DNA of 26,708 bases from the NCBI GenBank assembly GCA_023515795.1, contig JALGPX010000032.1, positions 1 through 26,708 of the forward strand. The letters run 5' to 3'. The notes under the pieces were generated by a model. It made no database searches. It saw nothing but the letters and a program-made list of their open reading frames with translations, and was not told the origin of the DNA. Origin of the DNA: Amoeboaphelidium occidentale (Eukaryota > Aphelidiomycota > Aphelidea). The position numbers and the translations under genes are program-made. This document shows, one piece after another, positions 7,210-15,511 of the stretch. Within the stretch, counting starts at the first letter, position 1; every line of letters starts with the position of its first letter.

Positions 7210-9221
7210 ATGGACTCAGTTAATTCGAGAAGCAGGGGAGAACAGTTATTACACTCAATCTTTCAAAGGGTTCCTGGTATCATACTCATCTCGCTCTTTG
7301 CTTTTGCTTTCGTCGGGCCTCCGTTTGTAACGCCCGCTTACTGGGTCGTGGTCATGGTTTTGCATGTCTTTTTGGTCACTAACGCTGTGAGGTTGGCCAT
7401 CGGTTTGGTCATTACTGCGATAAAGACAAAGATCCACACGGAAACCGACTGGAAGCTTAAGTACAGGGAATTCACGGAGAAGTACATCTTATCTGAAGTT
7501 CCTTTGAAGATGGAACAGATCAAGCATTTGATCATTATTCCTAATTATAAGGAAGAGTTCGAAACACTTTGCGAGACATTAGACTGTCTAGCTAACCACG
7601 CAAACGCTAAAGAAGCTTATAAGGTTGTATTGGCTATGGAGCAGGGAGAGAAAGAAGCAGTCTCGAAAGCCGAGAAGCTCATCTCGTTGTTTGGTGCCAA
7701 ATTTTTTCAACTCAGATATACAATCCATCCTTCTGGTTTACCTGGAGAAGCTCGAGGCAAATCTTCTAATGTTGCATGGGCATCTTTGTATTACGCCAAG
7801 AATTGGATGGTTGAAAGCGAGGCGCGTTATGAAATCATAACTGTTATGGATGCAGACACTCATTTGACGGAAAAGTACTTTGAATGTTTGACTTACAAAT
7901 ATTGTATCGCAACACCTGAAGAGCAAGGAAGGAGTTTATTCGCTCCATGTTTGATCTTTGACAGAAATGCTAATAGGGTCCCATTTGTCGTCCGTTTAGC
8001 TGATATTTGCTGGTAAGTTTTATTTTTGTGATGTCATATTCTTATTATCTTAGGTCTATTGGTCTAATGTCTAACTTTCAATTGCCTGTTAAGTTTCCTT
8101 GTTCCGTTTACTCTGTTGCCATGTTATTGGCACACAAGGTGAACTTTTGGGATGCTGGACCTGAGGCCATTGGTGAAGATATGCACATGGCTTTGAAGTG
8201 TTGGACTGCAACTAAGATGACGTTGCGTTTAACTCCAATTTATTTGCCAGCTAGTTGTTCAAACGTTCAGGCTGATACTTACTTTGGGTCAGTGAATGCT
8301 CGTTTCCAGCAATCTAAACGTCATTTGTGGGGTGCCTTGGATTTCGGTTATGCTTCTGCAAGATTAATTACTCAAGGATGTTGGAGATCAAACTTTGTCA
8401 AGTCTGCACTTTGTATTTACCTATTATTCGAAATTTTCTTTCAACCTTATTTCGGTTTCTACCATTTAGCTGGTCAGTTAATATTCCCACAATCTCTTGT
8501 AGGAATGGGATCTTTTGTAATTGAGTACACTACTTATATTCGTTTGGCTCTATTGCCGCCTGCAATTATTGTAGCTATTGCATACGAACGTTACCACTAT
8601 GTTGCTTCAAATTACAGAGAAAAGATTTTACTAGCGATTGCTGCAAAGAAAAAGGCTGACGGGATTGAAGATGCTCTTGAAGGTATCGAGGATGTTGTTG
8701 CAATGGATGAAATTCCTGTCTCAGCTGTTGCAAGTGGTTATGGTCAGAGTAGTGTTGCATTCAGGCAGTGGTATAATGTCCTGGACTGGATTGGTCTTCC
8801 GTTCTGTTTGGTGTTCTACTACATGATTCCTGGTGTGAACGCTATGATCTGGCAGATGTTTACTAATAAGCTCGACTACAAGGTCTCGCTCAAACCAACT
8901 ACGAGGAAAGGACCTGAAGCAGAGAAGGAAAAGGTTGAAAATGAAAATAATTATGCTCATGCTCTTCAAATTAATACTTCATCTGCTACTCTTCATATTA
9001 CGGATGATCAGAGAAGCGTGGATGGTACAAGCGATGTGTCATCTTATGCATCTATCGGGGGCGGTGACGATTCAGACGAGCTATCACCAGGCGCTAAAGA
9101 ACTTCGAAATAGCAAGACACAAGAGTTTGTCCAGAAGATAAGATCGCGAGGGCACCAACCAAGAGATTCTGCAGTTGACCTCGAGATATTAGTAGATGAC
9201 GGAACTCCGGTTTCTCCTTAA
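7210..9221 (+). CDS. GT2 family membrane glycosyltransferase (polysaccharide-synthase-like)
   Basis: Two exons, 7210-8012 and 8054-9221, with a 41-nt intron (donor GTAAGT); 656 aa. Two N-terminal membrane segments (about 22-43 and 45-70) precede a cytosolic GT-A domain. Visible GT2 landmarks are PNYKEE (about 111-116), LPGEARGKSSN (177-187), the metal/UDP-binding DAD (214-216), the ED acceptor-site pair of GEDMHMALK (309-310), and QQSKRHLWG (about 353-361) in place of the QxxRW of chitin/cellulose synthases. More membrane segments follow (about 380-450 and 515-540), then a ~110-residue acidic, Ser-rich tail. The enzyme probably uses a nucleotide sugar at a membrane. It is not a canonical chitin synthase, and sugar and product are unknown. 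It is divergent from the Chs4-like gene and 86 bp upstream of the coiled-coil gene. Fold and family confident; function open. Confidence 0.85.
8013..8053 (+). other. 41-nt intron of the GT2 gene
   Basis: GTAAGT donor and TCTTAG acceptor. Removal joins TG|G into Trp 268 and links the two halves of the GT2 catalytic domain in frame, while reading through meets a frame change. Strongly supported by domain continuity. Confidence 0.92.
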
Positions 9222-9307
9222 CTTCAAGCACTATAGATCCTGTTCAGAAACACGAATTAATAAAAACGACAGAAAAATCCAACAACAGTCTCGATTGTTT
9301 CACTGCA

Positions 9308-10828
9308 ATGAATCGTTCAGATATCGTGCGTCAAAGTAAGCTATCAACAACTTATCAGCAACATGATGCTGATCTTGGATCACCAAATCGCTCAGCAAGT
9401 ACTGTAGAGCCATCTGCTCCAAGAGGCGATCAGTCGATTAATCAGGATCTTGGTATTTTATTATGGCGAAACCTCTGATCATTGATATAGTTAACAAGTA
9501 TGCTGCACTCCTTTTGTATTATCAGAGCAAGTATCCTGTAGAGAAATCAGTGTTACTTCTTGAAGCTGAAAAAGTATGTGTTTCATGACGTCTAGAGATT
9601 CTAACTTCAGATCTACACAAGACTCAGCGAACCAATAAGTGGCAACATATCATATGAGCAATTCATATCAATTATTACAGGATATGACGAAAGACTGCAA
9701 CATTCAGAGGGTTTAGTTAAATCTCTGCAGAATTCCATGTCTGAGTTAGAGGTGAAACTCGAAAAGGTGATCAAAGAGAACGAAGATCTAAGAAAGTACA
9801 GCACACTATCTCATGAGTCAAGTAAACGAATCGAAATACTTTTGGAAGAGAATGCTTTGCTTCTCGAAGAGCAGAAGAGATGTGAACCAGTGATTGCTAA
9901 AACGTTTGAACTTGAGGAAGAAGTTGCTAGATTAAAAGCGACTTCTCAAGTCTATGATAGTGATGAATACCAGAAGCTGAAACAAGAGACTGCGTCTCAA
10001 GCCCAGGAAATATACGTTCTCAAGAGCAGATTAAGCGATGCAGAGTCTCAGAGGCAAAAGATAGAGTCAGACTTGAAAGAGAAGGAACAAACTGTTATGA
10101 AGAAAATGGAAGAGTTCTTGACTATGAAAGAGAAAGCGGAGAAGATACAACGTTACTGCAATGGAACCAAGTCAAGAGTGGAAGATTGGGAACAATGCTG
10201 CATGGAACTCGGAATCAATGAATGGTTACCAGAATATGCAGACCCGAGTTCAAAGGGCGAAATAGTCGATGGAATATTATTGAGAGCTCTTCGCGCGTTG
10301 AAGCAGCAAATGTTGGAATTGAAGCGAAAGTATAAAAATGTAACAGATGATCATCAGGAACTATCAAAGTCTCATGTAGAACTTATCCATCGTTATCAAA
10401 TCGATCTGGAGAAGTCTGAGACAAGTATCCGTTCATTAAGAAGCCATCTGGACACTTTTGCGCAGAATACACAGTTGATAAAACAAGAACGAGATGCGGC
10501 CATCACAGAAGCAAAGGAACAAGCGAGAGAAGTTGCAGTTTTACACGAGAGGATTAGAAGAATTATCAAAGAAAGCGATCTAGACCACGAACAAAGGATC
10601 CAAAAACAAAGAGAACAAGTAGCATCGCTTCAAGATCAATGGTCTTTAGAAAGAGAAGCATTGCAAAGAGAAATCTACGCGCTAAAGAAAGGAAAAGTTG
10701 ATTTGCAAGTTGAACTTGGTTGGGTTCTAAGAGACAAGCGATCAAACGAAGTAGAGCTTTCTCACGCTCTGAAGAATTTGGATATTCAAAGGGACAAGTA
10801 CAAAAGAGAATTACTGTCAGGAAATTAG
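9308..10828 (+). CDS. Coiled-coil protein of unknown function
   Basis: Three exons, 9308-9452, 9491-9573 and 9611-10828, with introns of 38 and 37 nt (donors GTATTT and GTATGT; branch-like CTGAT and CTAAC). The product is 481 aa. The first 46 residues are Ser/Gln-rich and disordered. Residues ~48-115 are a mixed helical segment (NKYAALLLYYQSKYP..., YEQFISIITGYDERL). Residues ~119-255 and ~310-480 are long charged coiled coils. They are split by a more globular patch (about 255-300) with two adjacent Cys (EQCCMEL) and GINEWLPEY. The ATG at 9308 was chosen because it opens exon 1, and all three exons keep one frame. I do not recognise the family; a structural or cytoskeletal/trafficking role would fit but is a guess. 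It shares strand with the GT2 gene and converges on the acidic-protein gene 26 bp away. Confidence 0.75.
9453..9490 (+). other. 38-nt intron 1 of the coiled-coil gene
   Basis: Donor GTATTT, acceptor ATATAG, branch-like CTGAT. Without removal the frame stops at TGA inside it. Splicing gives ...QDLVNKYAALL... in one frame. Confidence 0.8.
9574..9610 (+). other. 37-nt intron 2 of the coiled-coil gene
   Basis: Donor GTATGT, branch CTAAC, acceptor TTCAG; phase 0 between LLLEAEK and IYTRLSEP. The unspliced frame contains a stop. Confidence 0.85.
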
Positions 10829-10854
10829 ACGATTTTTACTTAAAGATTTTCGTG

Positions 10855-11419
10855 TTACAAGGTTTGCTTTGCTTCTTCAGGCTTTGCAGATGCAGCCAAC
10901 AATTCCAATGCCTTCTTTTCAACTTCCTCGCGGTCCATAGGAGCGACAATCTTCTTTCCACCACGAAGCACTTTAGTGTTGAGACCCTCAGAGACGTTCA
11001 AACCAGATTCTTCCACGATTGCGCTTAACTCTTCGACGGAAACATCTTCGTCAGCTTCTTCGGTTTCAGAGTCGCTTTCTTCAACTTCCTACGAACGGTA
11101 AGCAAACAGCAATTGAACGTACTTCATCGTTTTCATGTTCTGGAGTAGCTTCTTCTTCCTCCTCTTCAACTTCTTCCAAGTACTCACCATCAGCCTTCAA
11201 AGTTTAAGAGCAGCTTCACTTTGGAGACTTTACCTCGTCGTCTTCATCTTCAATGTCATGAATAGTGATGGCTCTTGGTTGGATATCTTCGAATGAACGC
11301 TTTTGGCCAGTTGAAACAGCTTCAGTTGTTTCAGGTTCAGCAACTGCTTCAGGCTGCTTTTCGATGGTCTTTGCTGGGACAGCTTCAACTTCCTTTGGTG
11401 CGACTTGTTCAGTGGTCAT
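10855..11419 (-). CDS. Small acidic low-complexity protein, unknown function
   Basis: Three exons on the minus strand, 11419-11234, 11194-11123 and 11088-10855, with introns of 39 and 34 nt; 163 aa. Residues 1-45 are Pro/Ala/Glu-rich. Then comes KRSFEDIQPRAITIHDIEDE, a long Glu/Asp-rich centre (about 54-110), and a less acidic C-terminal part around residues 110-155 that looks folded (SVEELSAIVEESGLNVSEGL, then LRGGKKIVAPMDREEVEKKA). Such acidic proteins are often histone or ribosome-assembly chaperones, but nothing here proves that and I do not recognise the family. Each exon ends in phase 0, so exon skipping would keep the frame. An alternative acceptor 12 nt further on would drop four residues from exon 2. 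Codon use (AAG, GAG, GTC) suggests decent expression. It lies downstream of the acyl-CoA oxidase and convergent with the coiled-coil gene. Confidence 0.75.
11089..11122 (-). other. 34-nt intron 2 of the acidic-protein gene
   Basis: Donor GTACGT, branch-like CTTAC, acceptor CGTAG. Phase 0 between two Glu codons; the unspliced reading ends at an in-frame TGA shortly after the acceptor. Confidence 0.75.
11195..11233 (-). other. 39-nt intron 1 of the acidic-protein gene
   Basis: Donor GTAAAG, branch-like CTTAA, acceptor TGAAG. The unspliced frame hits TGA inside. A second in-frame AG acceptor lies 12 nt beyond (after GCTGATGGTGAG), so the exact 3' splice site is not fully certain. Confidence 0.7.
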
Positions 11420-11568
11420 TGTTCTTGTTAAGCTTTCGTTCAATTCGTGGAAAACAAAGTGCAGGACTGTTTCTGGCCTTTTATAGTTCCGGAATCGGCA
11501 GATCAAACATGCATTTCTGGGCTTGTTTGTCGTGTTATGGTGTTGTTTACGAACACGTTCATTTTTTA

Positions 11569-13950
11569 TTACAATTTTGACGCGTCCCCCTGTATACCAG
11601 AGATATTGTGCTTTCTGGCCAACTCGCCTGAAACTAAGGGTGTAATTACAAGGGCATGTACCTCTTGCCAATCTCTGAATTGACTTGTTTCAACTCTATC
11701 TTCTCTTTCTTCATCATCACCTGTTTCACTGAACATGTTTCTTTGGTTTGACTCAAAATGTCTATGTTTCTTCATTGCCAACTCTTTGAAAGCCGGCATC
11801 ATTTCAATAGCATCTCCTGAGTACAACTCGCGATTGTATGTGCGATTCAAATTGTTTCTGTTTATGGATTGGGCAGAAAATACATCTGGAGAAGCTCCAG
11901 CAGATGAAAATTGGCCACCAAACACAGCCCAGTCCCATAAACGAGCATAAACCCTTCCGTCTCCAGCACCTAGAGCAGAGTTTGTTACATAATCAGGAAT
12001 AGCCAGACCATCCGCTAACGGTACTGCATAAGGCAACAGACTATTAACAAATCCTTTCTTGTATTGCTCTGTTGACCCATAAAGTAATTTTTGAATTAAA
12101 TCAACGTGAGACGCAGAGAAGTAGCCAAACTTCAAGTAATCAGCCTGGTTATCCGTAATCCAGCATAAGCCAAGCAAGAAAAACATCATCTTGAATGGCT
12201 CGTAAAGTTCTGGATAAGCGCTGCGAATAGGTTCCTTCAATAACACCGGCGCCGAATTTTTAGAGTAATGATCAGAGGTAACATTCCTCTTTTCTTCCAA
12301 AATCAACATGAACATGTGAAGTAAGACCACCTGGGCATGAGCTTCACTCAAACGATACATTTCAAGTTGACATTGAATCCATGCATCACTTTCACTGAAT
12401 CCATTTTGCACAAGACTAGCAAGTTTTTCCTGTAATTGCAGTAAAAGACTACCAGCTCTGTATTTACAGCTTTCCAGCACAAAATTATACGTTAAGAGGT
12501 CAGAAGTGGAGGTTGCACTTGGCTTCGTGCTTTTGAAGGAGCTTTTCTTGGCAACTTCAGCAATATAGCTGAATATTGGATTCAAGCTAAACGACCCTGA
12601 AGAAGCTTTTGCAAAAGTTTTCAAAATCCACCTACAAACCTGCTGCGTAAGTAGCCAGTTATCGCCTTCAGCTGTGCACATGTGAACAAATGAACAATAA
12701 GTTTCTGGAAGCCCACTGAACAAACTGTAACCATGACCTCCACAAGTGGATCTGATATCCTCCATGCCTTTAGCAGTATAAGCTGTGCAGAAACTCTTCA
12801 ATGAACAAGTCAAGGAATGAAATGAATTCAAGCTTTCACTGACGCCAGAATCAACTTTTCCTGATGTAATTGCTTTGGAAATCAACTCCAATTCGTTTGA
12901 GACGTAAAACCCAGCAAACGAAAAGCAAAAGGTAGCGGCCAATAGAGGAAGTAAGCGAGCATGAACTGCAGGATAATTCATGATACTTACTTCTTCATTG
13001 GAAGGTCCAAACTGTTTTCTTACTGTTGCATATCTGACACCAATCGTTACAGCTTTGGACAACCCAAGAGCGGAGTAACCAACAAAATTAGCTCTCAACG
13101 TTGTCATGCTCAAATATTTGATCTTATCATTAACAGGCTCCGTCAAATTGCCGTTCTTATCAACTTTAATGTATTTCATAAGAAGGTTAGTCCTTGGAAT
13201 GCGAACATTATCAAATCTAACGAAGCCATTGTCCATAGAATTAACACCCATTTTTGGTCCAATTTCACCAACCAAGACACCAGGCAAAGCATTATGAGTC
13301 TTCAGGTCTCTCAAAGGAACTACAAAACACTGCACACCATAATCCTTTTCATCAATTACAACACGAGCAAACAGTAAACAATGAGTTGCTAAAACACCCA
13401 AACCACCAACCCAGAACTTGGTAGAAGTCAAAGATGGAGAATGAATCTCCCATTCATCATCTTCTTTGATGAACGTAGCTGTTGTTTCAAGGGCTGCGAC
13501 ATTAGAACCATGCCCAAGCTCAGTCTGAGCGTAGCAACCAATGATTTCGTATCTTTCAGCCTTCTTAACCCAATAATCAATTTGCTCCTGAGTCCCATTA
13601 GCTTTGATAAATGGGATGAATGCGACTTCGTGCATTTGAACAGGCAACAAATCATCCATTAGGTAAATCAAGTAAGCAAATTCATCAGAGTTCAACTTCA
13701 GAGAGAACTTCAATTCCACCAGCCTTTTGCAAATGAATAAAGCCTGTCGCATTCTGTCTAAGCGACCTAAGAATGCCCTGTCACGCTTCCACTTCACAAA
13801 CACCGGATCGTTCAAGACCAGCTTCAACAGAAACTCTCTTCTTACTTCTTGTCTTTCACCACTTAGCAGTGCTATCATTAAAGGTTTCATTGAAGTGTTA
13901 CTGAAGGGTGCATTTTCCCTCGCTTCCGTAAGCTCGGCACCGGCGATCAT
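11569..13950 (-). CDS. POX1: Peroxisomal acyl-CoA oxidase with C-terminal SKL
   Basis: Single long ORF, 793 aa, ATG at 13950. Acyl-CoA oxidase carries out the first step of peroxisomal beta-oxidation, making trans-2-enoyl-CoA and H2O2 with FAD. Visible are the flavin-binding TELGHGSNV (about 143-151), the FAD-binding segment around YATVRKQFG (307-315), the CGGHGY motif (403-408), and the catalytic-base Glu in TAEGDNWLLTQQ (Glu 428). The C-terminal oxidase domain runs to about 700. A ~90-residue extension follows, with an acidic patch (ETGDDEEREDRVE) and a final SKL, the type 1 peroxisomal signal. A 34-nt intron-like segment (11628-11661) lies in this extension; its removal would replace SKL by another tail. 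The start codon is only 54 bp from the Sec14-GOLD stop, so the promoter probably overlaps that gene's 3' end. Confidence 0.95.
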   Translation of the reverse strand: MIAGAELTEARENAPFSNTSMKPLMIALLSGERQEVRREFLLKLVLNDPVFVKWKRDRAFLGRLDRMRQALFICKRLVELKFSLKLNSDEFAYLIYLMDDLLPVQMHEVAFIPFIKANGTQEQIDYWVKKAERYEIIGCYAQTELGHGSNVAALETTATFIKEDDEWEIHSPSLTSTKFWVGGLGVLATHCLLFARVVIDEKDYGVQCFVVPLRDLKTHNALPGVLVGEIGPKMGVNSMDNGFVRFDNVRIPRTNLLMKYIKVDKNGNLTEPVNDKIKYLSMTTLRANFVGYSALGLSKAVTIGVRYATVRKQFGPSNEEVSIMNYPAVHARLLPLLAATFCFSFAGFYVSNELELISKAITSGKVDSGVSESLNSFHSLTCSLKSFCTAYTAKGMEDIRSTCGGHGYSLFSGLPETYCSFVHMCTAEGDNWLLTQQVCRWILKTFAKASSGSFSLNPIFSYIAEVAKKSSFKSTKPSATSTSDLLTYNFVLESCKYRAGSLLLQLQEKLASLVQNGFSESDAWIQCQLEMYRLSEAHAQVVLLHMFMLILEEKRNVTSDHYSKNSAPVLLKEPIRSAYPELYEPFKMMFFLLGLCWITDNQADYLKFGYFSASHVDLIQKLLYGSTEQYKKGFVNSLLPYAVPLADGLAIPDYVTNSALGAGDGRVYARLWDWAVFGGQFSSAGASPDVFSAQSINRNNLNRTYNRELYSGDAIEMMPAFKELAMKKHRHFESNQRNMFSETGDDEEREDRVETSQFRDWQEVHALVITPLVSGELARKHNISGIQGDASKL
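11628..11661 (-). other. Candidate facultative 34-nt intron before the PTS1 of acyl-CoA oxidase
   Basis: On the minus strand this segment starts GTACAT and ends TTTCAG, and it is 34 nt long, inside the 33-47-nt range of the other introns here. The acceptor is good, but the branch motif is weak (CTTAG rather than YTNAY). Because 34 is not a multiple of three, splicing changes the last 30 codons. The unspliced form ends GDASKL; the spliced form ends RQNCNKK at a TGA (11559-11561) and has no peroxisomal signal. Whether it is spliced is unknown. Confidence 0.35.
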
Positions 13951-14004
13951 GTTTGAACCAAAGTCCGGACGAGAGGCCTTATATCGGGTTTATTTTGAAT
14001 AAGT

Positions 14005-15171
14005 TCAATTCAATACTGTAACAGGATAGTCAAAATCAATCTTGTAGCAGACTGACTTTGAGAATATCAAAGAATGGTTGTTATTGAATGTCAAGACCAA
14101 AACACCATCATTCAATGCTTCAAATTTACCAGTTACAGTATCGCCGCTCTTGTCAACAAAGTCTTTCTTCAACACTTCAATATCATTTCCACCTGAATTA
14201 TGTTCGCTCTTAAATACCACAGAAGCCTCGATACTCTTGTTATCTGATTTGAACGTGAAACTTGCAACGGTGCCTTTAACCATTGGAAACTCCAGGTCCT
14301 GCTTACTTCGAGCACTAATGACAAGCTTGGATAAACCATCATCTGTGAGCCCAGCTGTTGGTTTTGTTTGAGAATTAGGCACATTACCAACACAGCCTCC
14401 TGGACAATTGCATTTACCTCCCAAGAACGATGGAACTTCATCAAGATCAATATATCCTTTCAAAAACGGACAATCCTCAATAGATTTTCCCGATGTAAAT
14501 CCTGGACAGAATATCATCTTTTCCACAGCTCGCTTAGACATCAAAGGCTTGATCACATTGAATATCCACATGATATACGAAGGAACATTAACAAAGATAG
14601 TTGAGCCTTGAAGCTGCGGTGATATTTTCTCATTCAGTTTCGAAGATTCTCCAATAACCTTACTAAATCTTGGGTCATATCCACGTGTTGGGTTAAAATG
14701 CTGAAAATCTAGTATTGAAACAACTTTAACAATTTTTCCTTGCTTTCTAGTCTCAGCATCACAGTATTCAATAAGCCTCATGCGCATCATGGTCATGCCA
14801 TATAGAGCCTCCTCAGTAGTGACAACATCAAGCAGCGCTTTGGTATTGGATAAAGCGATCCTGATATACATCAGCGGCTCACCCTTCTTTGTGAATTTAT
14901 GCTCTCCAGCGACTTGAAACTGCTGCATCTTTTCAATCAGAGGGATCTTATCACCGGATTTAACTTTGATCAGATCTTCCTTGTGCTCCTGCCTCCATTT
15001 GATTGTGAATCTTGCAGGCTCTTCTGCTTCTTCAGCTGTCTTGTTGGACATCACATATCGCAGTAACCAGATATCATCATACTCTTCCGTAATGACATCT
15101 TTCAACTTTTGCTTGAGCTTGTCGATTTCAGTGCGATTCTCCGTTAATAGAGTTTCGATTTCAGACACCAT
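14005..15171 (-). CDS. Sec14-like lipid-binding protein with C-terminal GOLD-type domain
   Basis: Single exon, 388 aa. The ATG at 15171 is the first ATG in the open frame and has good context (A at -3, G at +4). Residues ~25-85 form the helical CRAL-TRIO N part (DDIWLLRYVMSNKTAEEA). The CRAL-TRIO lipid-binding domain spans roughly 85-245, including VVSILDFQHFN and IFVNVPSYIMWIFNVIKPLM. A Cys-rich turn GGKCNCPGGCVG (about 270-281) and a beta-rich C-terminal domain (about 300-385) match the GOLD module of SEC14L/patellin proteins. These proteins move or present phosphoinositides and other lipids between membranes and support vesicle traffic. The gene is head to head with alpha-SNAP across 340 bp and 54 bp upstream of acyl-CoA oxidase on the same strand. 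The ligand cannot be told from sequence. Confidence 0.85.
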   Translation of the reverse strand: MVSEIETLLTENRTEIDKLKQKLKDVITEEYDDIWLLRYVMSNKTAEEAEEPARFTIKWRQEHKEDLIKVKSGDKIPLIEKMQQFQVAGEHKFTKKGEPLMYIRIALSNTKALLDVVTTEEALYGMTMMRMRLIEYCDAETRKQGKIVKVVSILDFQHFNPTRGYDPRFSKVIGESSKLNEKISPQLQGSTIFVNVPSYIMWIFNVIKPLMSKRAVEKMIFCPGFTSGKSIEDCPFLKGYIDLDEVPSFLGGKCNCPGGCVGNVPNSQTKPTAGLTDDGLSKLVISARSKQDLEFPMVKGTVASFTFKSDNKSIEASVVFKSEHNSGGNDIEVLKKDFVDKSGDTVTGKFEALNDGVLVLTFNNNHSLIFSKSVCYKIDFDYPVTVLN

Positions 15172-15511
15172 AGTCGTTGTTGGAGAAGTGTAAATTGAAA
15201 AATAACTCAAACTGAGTGGTTTTAAGTCACCCTGATGTCACCAACTCGAATCAGCTTTGATTAAACAGTATTGGAGAATTCATGATATCGGCTAGTGAAA
15301 AAGATTACACGAGTGTATTGCAAGTTATATATTTGATATTGCGCGCCCTGCAGTGAACAATTCAATCGTTTCAACGTAAATTTGATATGAACAAGTATCA
15401 ATTGGGACGAGACAGATATAAAATTACGATCCATTCGGACATTCCGTCGCGATTCTTGGACTAGAAAGCGTGGCCCAATTCGCTGTCGCTTTTTTTGTGA
15501 AACATCCAGAG
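15172..15511. promoter_or_regulatory. Divergent promoter region of Sec14-GOLD and alpha-SNAP
   Basis: 340 bp between two outward ATGs, AT-rich, with a TATAAAA at 15417-15423 placed for the alpha-SNAP side. No gene or repeat is seen in it. Both products act in membrane traffic, so co-regulation is possible, though nothing here proves it. Confidence 0.5.
15417..15423 (+). promoter_or_regulatory. TATA-box candidate for alpha-SNAP
   Basis: TATAAAA, 88 bp upstream of the alpha-SNAP ATG at 15512, a plausible spacing for a fungal core promoter. Motif match only. Confidence 0.4.

Noticed and set aside
11569-11770. A 93-nt in-frame intron (donor GTGATG) removing the acidic patch of acyl-CoA oxidase
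   Set aside because: It would keep SKL in frame, but it is twice the length of any other intron here and the donor is weak. The 34-nt candidate is preferred.
15172-15210. Longer N-terminus for the Sec14-GOLD protein starting at 15210
   Set aside because: The codon at 15210 is TTG, not ATG. The ATG at 15171 has better context and sits just before the conserved domain.
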